Assembly: GCA_964372855.1 (NCBI GenBank)
Contig: CAYJRY010000046.1
Location: 1 to 8,769 of the forward strand
Reading direction: 5' to 3'
Length of the DNA stretch: 8,769 nucleotides
Source of the DNA: JACOXT01 sp964372855
GTDB taxonomy: Bacteria > Patescibacteriota > Microgenomatia > Levybacterales > UBA12049
Positions 5,036-8,769 of the stretch are shown one piece after another; positions within the stretch are counted from its first letter, which is position 1, and each line of letters opens with the position of its first letter. The notes under the pieces were generated by a model that was not told the DNA's origin, searched no databases, and saw only the letters and a program-made list of their open reading frames with translations. Made by a program: the position numbers and the translations under genes.

Positions 5036-5873
5036 TTTTTATTTTCTTACGCTTCTGCGTTTCACTGCCTTTCAGTGCCTCAGTGGTTGCAGTTTTTTTA
5101 TCGCTTTTAGATTTCAGTGTTTCATTCACATTCTGCGTCTCAGTGGTTGCAGTTTTTTTATTTTCTATTCTCTTACGCCCTTCTATCCATGCATCAATGA
5201 TATAACTTACAATAAGTTTAATGCTACCCACTGCGTCATCATTTGCAGGTATTGGATAATCAATTACATTCGGATCAGCGTTGGTATCTACAATTGCAAC
5301 AGTTGGTATCCCAATTTGAATCGCTTCTCTGACTGCCAGATTTTCCAAATGCGAATCAATTATGAATAAAACGTCTGGTACCTTAGTAATATTTGCAATC
5401 CCACCATACAGAACTTCCAATTTTCGTCTTTCTTTATCCCAGCCCCCAATTTCTTTTTTTGTGTATTTTGCTTTTAAATCCTCATCTGCAAGATCTTTAA
5501 GAAGCTTATGATATTTTTTGAAATTTTTTGATACTTCATGAAAATTGGTAAGAAATCCTCCTACCCAACGATTTGTGATATAAAAAAGTCCGTTTGATGC
5601 TCCCTCAAGCTTTGCTTTTTTGAAAGACTCCTCAACTATCCCTCTTGCTTGTCTTTTTGTCCCCACTACTACCAAACTTCCGCCTTTTGCAGATAGATTT
5701 TTTACAAAAGCACCAGCTTCTTCAAGCCCCTCTTTAGTTCTGGCCAAATCAATAATATGAATAGAATCTCTAGCTTCGAAGATAAAATCCCTTGCTTTTG
5801 GATTGGATCTTGTGACTTGGTGCCCAAAATGACAACCAGCCTCTAGAAGTTCTTCAAGTGTAATTTCTCTCAT
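5019..5873 (-). CDS. rpsB: Small ribosomal subunit protein uS2 with repeat-derived C-terminal tail
   Basis: A structural protein of the 30S subunit. The 284-aa product has the classical S2 segments: GCHFGHQVTRSNPKARDFIF (13-32) with DSIHIIDLART (36-46), VVGTKRQAR (69-77), NRWVGGFLTNF (101-111), PDVLFIID (166-173) and GIPTVAIVDTNADP (188-201). The core ends near residue 234. Beyond it a hydrophilic Lys/Thr/Glu-rich tail of about 48 residues contains two copies of a 20-residue unit beginning KKTATTE (239 and 259); it is encoded by the short repeats that border the GxxExxY cassette, and the stop lies inside the GxxExxY coding region. A clear SD (AAGGA) precedes the ATG by six bases and may be masked by a hairpin. 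The gene follows a 119-aa ORF and starts the translation operon. Confidence 0.98.
   Translation of the reverse strand: MREITLEELLEAGCHFGHQVTRSNPKARDFIFEARDSIHIIDLARTKEGLEEAGAFVKNLSAKGGSLVVVGTKRQARGIVEESFKKAKLEGASNGLFYITNRWVGGFLTNFHEVSKNFKKYHKLLKDLADEDLKAKYTKKEIGGWDKERRKLEVLYGGIANITKVPDVLFIIDSHLENLAVREAIQIGIPTVAIVDTNADPNVIDYPIPANDDAVGSIKLIVSYIIDAWIEGRKRIENKKTATTETQNVNETLKSKSDKKTATTEALKGSETQKRKKIKNVSKK
5051..5090. repeat. Upstream terminal repeat of the GxxExxY cassette, inside rpsB
   Basis: Read on the minus strand it starts GCAACCACTGAGGCACTGAA and continues with further CAGTGAAACGCAGAAGC units of about 9-10 bases. It is the inverted partner of 4611-4651. It is translated as part of the S2 tail (ATTEALKGSETQK), and a second copy of its outer end lies 60 bases farther upstream in rpsB. 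Confidence 0.65.
5079..5161. repeat. 60-bp-spaced exact 23-bp direct repeat in the 3' end of rpsB
   Basis: The 23 bases at 5079-5101 recur identically at 5139-5161; each includes the CAGTGGTTGC cassette terminus followed by a T-run. The offset is 60 bases, exactly 20 codons, so the frame is kept and the protein shows two KKTATTE units. The sequence between the copies has the same degenerate CTGAA/CAGAA character. It looks like a tandem duplication of the cassette end or two successive insertions. Confidence 0.75.
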
Positions 5874-5875
5874 AT

Positions 5876-5922
5876 AAGTCCTTAAAAATCCTCCATCCTA
5901 AACCATCTTTAAATCAGGACTT
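5876..5922 (-). promoter_or_regulatory. rpsB ribosome binding site with a possible SD-masking hairpin
   Basis: On the minus strand AAGTCCT (5922-5916) and AGGACTT (5882-5876) are perfectly complementary over seven bases around a 33-nt loop. The second arm contains most of the rpsB SD (AAGGA, 5883-5879). The first arm covers the last codons and first base of the stop of the upstream 119-aa ORF, so a ribosome finishing that ORF would open the stem. This would couple rpsB translation to the upstream ORF. The SD is clear; the hairpin is only a possibility, since seven-base matches in such a span can arise by chance. Confidence 0.4.
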
Positions 5923-6273
5923 TAAAATAGGATGTGTGTTTTGTTGTCTTCCATTTATATCGCTAATCTCAACTATTGTTATTTGATCATCTACTTTTCT
6001 TCCCAATCTAGGACCTTGTTCAAAAATATACGCTATGTCAGCCTCTCTTAAATTACCAGATACAACATTTTTTAATGCTCGTTCGAGCTGAAATGTCGGA
6101 AGTGTATGTTGACGAAATCTCTCTTCACGAAGTCTTCTCTCCTGTGCTTTAATAACCTTTTTACTCACTTGTTCAGTTTTTCTTCTTCTATCCAGAATTT
6201 TTTTCATGCGATCCTGATTTATGCCTTGGTTAAAAATATCATGGCGCACCATTTGTCTCTCAAATTTATTCAC
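5914..6273 (-). CDS. Unrecognised basic 119-aa protein preceding rpsB
   Basis: I do not recognise a family. The protein has a strongly basic, probably helical N-terminal half (residues about 20-55, with DRMKKILDRRRKTEQVSKKV and AQERRLREERFRQ) and a more ordered C-terminal half with LERALKNVVSGNLREADIAY (63-82) and a strand-like DDQITIVEIS (95-104). No signal peptide or membrane segment is seen. It starts at GTG 6273, where a promoter would place the transcript start almost exactly on the start codon. An alternative start is Met8, preceded by a weak GAGAG. It ends 40 bases before rpsB with which it is probably co-transcribed. A nucleic-acid- or ribosome-associated role is suggested only by charge and context. 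A plus-strand frame over 6106-6360 is judged a shadow. Confidence 0.75.
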   Translation of the reverse strand: MNKFERQMVRHDIFNQGINQDRMKKILDRRRKTEQVSKKVIKAQERRLREERFRQHTLPTFQLERALKNVVSGNLREADIAYIFEQGPRLGRKVDDQITIVEISDINGRQQNTHPILKS

Positions 6274-6279
6274 TTTTTA

Positions 6280-6309
6280 ATTTTATCACAATTGTTGCGC
6301 TTAATTCAA
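6280..6309 (-). promoter_or_regulatory. Predicted promoter of the 119aa-rpsB-tsf-frr operon (leaderless)
   Basis: On the minus strand TTGAAT (6309-6304) is followed after 18 bases by TAAAAT (6285-6280) with an extended TG one base upstream (TGATAAAAT). Only six bases separate the -10 box from the GTG start at 6273, so transcription would begin at or next to the start codon and the mRNA would be leaderless. Confidence 0.5.
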
Positions 6310-6352
6310 GTTTCTAATTATCAAAACATACACAATTTTATCAATAAGTCTC

Positions 6353-6361
6353 TGATATGAT
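6353..6361 (+). promoter_or_regulatory. Predicted extended -10 element of the SDR gene
   Basis: TGATATGAT has an extended TG and a TATGAT hexamer at 6356-6361, 15 bases before the ATG. No convincing -35 box is present at 16-18 bases, as is common for extended -10 promoters. The leader would be about 8-9 bases and contains no SD. An overlapping GATAAT (6359-6364) is an alternative. Confidence 0.35.
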
Positions 6362-6376
6362 AATATTGCTTTAAAT

Positions 6377-7330
6377 ATGAACAGAAAAGAAACAATTGAT
6401 CGAAGACATGAGATAAAAGAATATCTGCCTTTTCAGGGAAGAAGAGTCCTTATTACTGACGGGACATCTGGAACAGGAGAGGTAACTGCTTTTCAATTAC
6501 AAAAACTCGGCGCGACAGTAATTATCGGTACAAGAAATACTCAAAATTACGAAAGGACAGCTTCGGGGCTTAATCCGGCAAATACACATCCATTCATATT
6601 GGATTTTAAAAAAACTACTACTATAAAATCCGCTATGACAAATTTGATGCCTCATCCAACTGATATTATTCATTCCGCTGCAGTAGGTATGGATGGAATA
6701 TTTGATAGAGCAATGATAGATGGGTTTATAAGACTGCAAAAGATCAAAGATCCAGATGTCAGAAATAAAACCTTAGAGCAAATTAGACAAACAATCAAGC
6801 AAAAAGTAGAAGACAATATGGAGGATGCTAGAAAAGTGAACTTTGAGGGACCAAAAGCTTTATTTACTTTTTTGTTTGATACTAAAATTATAGATGGGGT
6901 TAAGAAAATCGTATTTTTCTCAAGTTTTTGGAGCAGTATTTACGGACAAGAAGGTGTTAATGTTCCGCAATTTTACAAAGGTATTGCAAGTACACAATCT
7001 TTGCTTGAGAGATGGCTAACAGTTTATGCAGATTCGTTCAGACGTAAAGGAATAAGAATTGCAATTATAAGCGGGCATCTTATCAAAGATACAGTGGTTG
7101 GAAATGACATAAATAAATATATACTTCCACTTTGTACGCCTGAAGATCAAAAGACTTTAAGAGAATCTTTTATTGCGACATCAGATATGATAAACGCGAC
7201 CAAACAAGTTTTGCTAGAAAGTCCAAAAAAGTGGAAAGAGCATCCCCGAAAACTTTATATTACAGGAAGAGGTATAACAACCTCTATTTCCCCCTCTGAT
7301 CCTGTTTTCCAAGTCAAATTACCGATTTAA
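6377..7330 (+). CDS. Divergent short-chain dehydrogenase/reductase-fold protein lacking the catalytic lysine
   Basis: The 317-aa product has a Rossmann fold of the SDR type: VLITDGTSGTGEVTA (24-38) as the dinucleotide-binding TGxxxGxG variant, LDF (75-77), IIHSAAVG (97-104) in place of NNAG, VNFEG (154-158), and VFFSS (179-183) leading to QFYKGIASTQSLLERW (198-213). Ser182/183 and Tyr200 suit the catalytic Ser and Tyr, but the YxxxK lysine is Ala204; in an enoyl-reductase-like Tyr-x6-Lys alignment the lysine position is Gln207. An insert at about 115-150 is rich in charged residues. Some resemblance to polyketide ketoreductase domains (HSAAVGMDGIF) is seen. It may be an atypical reductase or a non-catalytic cofactor-binding protein. 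It converges on the KAS III gene, with six bases between the stops, which hints at a shared acyl pathway. No SD precedes the ATG. Confidence 0.85.
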   Translation: MNRKETIDRRHEIKEYLPFQGRRVLITDGTSGTGEVTAFQLQKLGATVIIGTRNTQNYERTASGLNPANTHPFILDFKKTTTIKSAMTNLMPHPTDIIHSAAVGMDGIFDRAMIDGFIRLQKIKDPDVRNKTLEQIRQTIKQKVEDNMEDARKVNFEGPKALFTFLFDTKIIDGVKKIVFFSSFWSSIYGQEGVNVPQFYKGIASTQSLLERWLTVYADSFRRKGIRIAIISGHLIKDTVVGNDINKYILPLCTPEDQKTLRESFIATSDMINATKQVLLESPKKWKEHPRKLYITGRGITTSISPSDPVFQVKLPI

Positions 7331-7336
7331 AATTTT

Positions 7337-8392
7337 TTATCTTTTCGGCAATCCTACCATCGGCAAAACTGCAGCTGCGTAAGTCATGCCAGCACCAAAA
7401 GAAACTAATACTACAATTTGGTTGCGTCTAAGAACACCTTTTACATAAGCCTCATGGAGAGCAACTGGGATTGAAGCAGCAGATGTATTTCCCATATGAT
7501 CAATGTTAACAAAAACTTTCTCCATTGGAAAATTTAACGCCTCTGCGGTTTCTCTAATTATAGCTAGATTTGCTTGATGAGGAACCAATAAATCAACTTC
7601 CTCTATTGGTACTCCTGCCTTTATGAGAACACTCTGTGATTTCTCAGACATTCTTTTAACCGCTTGATCCTTTACTAATCTTCCCTCCATATGAACACTA
7701 TGCATATCTTTTTCTACCGTTTCTATAGTGGTTGGATGTTTACTTCCTCCAGCTGGTACGTTTAAATTTTTCGCATATTGCCCATCACTTCCATGATCAA
7801 AAGCCATGTTTGTAGGAGCTCCCTTATCAGGCACTACCAACTTAACCAATGCTGCACCAGAAGCATCTGCAAATATAGCAAACGTGTCAGGTTTCTTTGC
7901 ACTTCTTATTGGACTTAGAACTTCTACTCCGACTACCAGTATAGAACCGTCATGTCCTAAGGGACTTGTTAGTTCCAAACATGCATTATGTAATGCTTTT
8001 ATCCAACCCGGACAAGCAGCGTATACATCATCAGCTCTGACATCCGAACGCAATCCCAATCTGTCCTGAATTATTGCAGCTGCAGGAACTGCGACAAAAT
8101 CAGAAGACCCTGTAGCGACAAATATAACATTAACATCAGATTTTTTAGTTTCACCCATTTTAAGAGCTTGTTTTGAGGAATCAGTACCTAAAGTAGATGC
8201 TGTTTGTCTTCCTTTATATACCCAGTTTCTTTTCTCTATTCCGACACCTGACATTCTCATTAATCTATCTATAAAACCTGCATTTCTACCAATCATTTTA
8301 TCAATTTGCTCATTGGTTATTACCCTTCCACCAACTTTGCTTCCGAGTCCTATAATTGCGGGAACTTCCCCTTCCCTAACTCTCTCTGTCAT
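7337..8392 (-). CDS. fabH: 3-oxoacyl-ACP synthase III (KAS III, FabH family)
   Basis: A thiolase-fold condensing enzyme that in FabH joins acyl-CoA to malonyl-ACP at the start of fatty acid synthesis. The 351-aa protein carries the full Cys-His-Asn triad: C127 in VYAACPGW (123-130), H272 in VPHQANLAII (270-279) and N302 in HMGNTSAASIPVAL (299-312). SGVGIEKR (48-55) matches the TGIxxR segment, HMEGRLVKDQAVKRM (234-248) the MEGREVF segment, and SFGAGMTYAA (331-340) the C-terminal glycine-rich loop. It should be catalytically competent. It is encoded alone, divergent from a second KAS III-like gene and convergent with an SDR-fold gene; no acpP, fabD, fabF or fabG is visible. True FabH function is therefore less certain than family membership; secondary-metabolite or other acyl-condensing KAS III roles are possible. 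The start follows a good promoter, without an SD. Confidence 0.92.
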   Translation of the reverse strand: MTERVREGEVPAIIGLGSKVGGRVITNEQIDKMIGRNAGFIDRLMRMSGVGIEKRNWVYKGRQTASTLGTDSSKQALKMGETKKSDVNVIFVATGSSDFVAVPAAAIIQDRLGLRSDVRADDVYAACPGWIKALHNACLELTSPLGHDGSILVVGVEVLSPIRSAKKPDTFAIFADASGAALVKLVVPDKGAPTNMAFDHGSDGQYAKNLNVPAGGSKHPTTIETVEKDMHSVHMEGRLVKDQAVKRMSEKSQSVLIKAGVPIEEVDLLVPHQANLAIIRETAEALNFPMEKVFVNIDHMGNTSAASIPVALHEAYVKGVLRRNQIVVLVSFGAGMTYAAAVLPMVGLPKR

Positions 8393-8405
8393 ATTTTCTA
8401 TGATG

Positions 8406-8434
8406 AAGATAGCATCTTATTTATATTTAGTCAA
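8406..8434 (-). promoter_or_regulatory. Predicted promoter of the KAS III gene
   Basis: On the minus strand TTGACT (8434-8429), a 17-base spacer and TATCTT (8411-8406), the latter with an extended TGC, form a good sigma70-type promoter 13 bases from the ATG. The leader would be about 6-7 bases without an SD. The spacer overlaps the region where the -35 of the divergent gene should lie, so the two promoters probably compete. Confidence 0.55.
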
Positions 8435-8438
8435 TAAC

Positions 8439-8447
8439 TGATATAAT
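8439..8447 (+). promoter_or_regulatory. Predicted extended -10 promoter of the second KAS III-like gene
   Basis: TGATATAAT is a perfect extended -10 (TATAAT at 8442-8447) only eight bases before the ATG at 8456, which implies a transcript with a leader of about 0-2 bases. The -35 position (about 8419-8424) is a poor match and falls within the spacer of the opposing promoter. Confidence 0.5.
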
Positions 8448-8455
8448 AGTTTTCA

Positions 8456-8769
8456 ATGAATATCTCTGAAATTCCATCAAAACAAACTCGAATTGATATC
8501 CAAGCATCACCCGAAATACTCGATAGACCTAATATATCTTTTGGGATGTATTTGCCTAAAAATATACTCACCAACGAAGAGATTGAAAGTTGGGATGTGG
8601 GGCTTAGCGCAGAAAAGATCCTTGACAAAACAGGCGTAGCACAAAGATATGTTGCGGGCACGAATGATACTCCCCTTTATATGGGTTTAATGGCAGCACA
8701 AGAAGCATTAAAGGGCAAAAGACCGGATGTAGTTATTGTATCCAGCAGTTTCCCGCAAGGAATAAATTT
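8456..8769 (+). CDS. Second KAS III-like (FabH-family) protein, N-terminal part, runs off the window
   Basis: The frame is open for 104 codons to the end of the window, so only the N terminus is seen. After a hydrophilic extension of about 26 residues come SFGMYLPKNILTNEEIESW (28-46), KTGVAQRYVAG (58-68), LYMGLMAAQEAL (74-85) and PDVVIVSSSFPQG (90-102). These match the N-terminal KAS III pattern (LPxxxxTNEEI, TGIxxRxxA, AAxxAL, hydrophobic strand). The catalytic Cys, His and Asn lie beyond the window. It is divergent from the complete KAS III gene, 63 bases away, and diverged from it in sequence. ATG 8456 is the first possible start, since an in-frame TAG lies just upstream at 8447. A minus-strand frame over 8431-8661 is a shadow. 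Confidence 0.8.
   Translation, partial: MNISEIPSKQTRIDIQASPEILDRPNISFGMYLPKNILTNEEIESWDVGLSAEKILDKTGVAQRYVAGTNDTPLYMGLMAAQEALKGKRPDVVIVSSSFPQGIN

Larger units (their letters stand above)
4611..5090. mobile_element. Putative 480-bp repeat-bounded cassette carrying the GxxExxY gene
   Basis: The GxxExxY gene is bracketed by inverted copies of a degenerate repeat. The plus strand starts at 4611 with GCAACCACAGAATCTCTGAA; the minus strand starts at 5090 with GCAACCACTGAGGCACTGAA. These termini match at 16 of 20 positions, including the first eight. The unit lies between rpsB and tsf, which are normally adjacent, and it changes both: the rpsB stop now falls inside the cassette, and tsf has no SD. 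I see no transposase and no convincing target-site duplication, so the mobile nature is inferred from the symmetrical ends and the position. Confidence 0.55.

Noticed and set aside
4604..5101. Target-site duplication TTTTAT on both sides of the GxxExxY cassette
   Set aside because: The right copy is not adjacent to the repeat terminus and both lie in T-rich DNA, so it is not reliable.
5079..5161. CRISPR-like repeat with constant spacing
   Set aside because: There are only two copies, the spacer has the same degenerate repeat character, and the unit is translated in frame in rpsB.
6106..6360. Plus-strand 84-aa hydrophobic frame opposite the 119-aa ORF
   Set aside because: It is the complement of a basic, charged protein, has no promoter or SD of its own, and the minus-strand frame has a promoter and operon context.
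7322..7348. Bidirectional terminator between the convergent SDR and KAS III genes
   Set aside because: Only CCGA/TCGG pair convincingly around an A/T-rich middle; no stable GC stem followed by a T-run.
8431..8661. Minus-strand 76-aa frame at the window end
   Set aside because: The opposite strand reads as a KAS III N terminus with family motifs and a TATAAT promoter, which explains this frame as a shadow.

Overview
The window looks like part of a low-GC bacterial chromosome, most probably a Patescibacteria/CPR-type genome (a Microgenomates- or Parcubacteria-like lineage). The reasons are a very short EF-Ts (152 aa), a thinned-out rpsB-tsf-frr-rseP block that lacks the usual pyrH, uppS, cdsA and dxr, two small gene families common in such genomes (a GxxExxY protein and an S23-type four-helix-bundle protein), and many short-period degenerate repeats. 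Lineage is an inference from content. Reading frames and stops fit the standard code (genetic code 11).

Layout. Positions 21-6273 are all on the minus strand. Read in the direction of transcription they are: an unrecognised basic 119-aa protein, rpsB (S2), a GxxExxY protein, tsf (EF-Ts), frr (ribosome recycling factor), a 175-bp repeat-filled gap, rseP (site-2 protease), zwf (glucose-6-phosphate dehydrogenase, ATGA overlap with rseP), an S23 four-helix-bundle gene, and a stand-alone tRNA-binding OB-fold protein (MetRS C-terminal-domain type). From 6377 onward is a separate block: a divergent plus-strand SDR-fold oxidoreductase-like gene, a minus-strand ketoacyl-ACP synthase III (FabH family), and the 5' part of a second, divergent KAS III-like gene that runs off the end.

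The main result is a set of short-period repeat elements of at least four sequence types lying in or between housekeeping genes. (1) A 480-bp unit carrying the GxxExxY gene is bounded by inverted GCAACCAC... termini and sits between rpsB and tsf; its left end has become the C-terminal tail of ribosomal protein S2. (2) The S23 gene is bracketed by inverted AAATCAAAATTyAAA repeats and its first codons lie inside one of them. (3) The frr-rseP gap is an inverted TTGA/TCAA repeat without a gene. (4) A near-palindromic TTCGAA-type repeat is inserted in frame in rseP. Together they suggest a class of small repeat-bounded elements, some with a small cargo gene and some empty, tolerated inside a compact translation operon.

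How the genes work together: 119aa-rpsB-(GxxExxY)-tsf-frr is a translation operon, with a promoter that would make the first mRNA leaderless. rseP and zwf are translationally coupled. The SDR and two KAS III-like genes form a probable acyl-condensing/reducing locus whose product cannot be told from the sequence. No tRNA, rRNA, CRISPR, classical IS or clear intrinsic terminator was seen. No gene-free stretch exceeds 300 bases.
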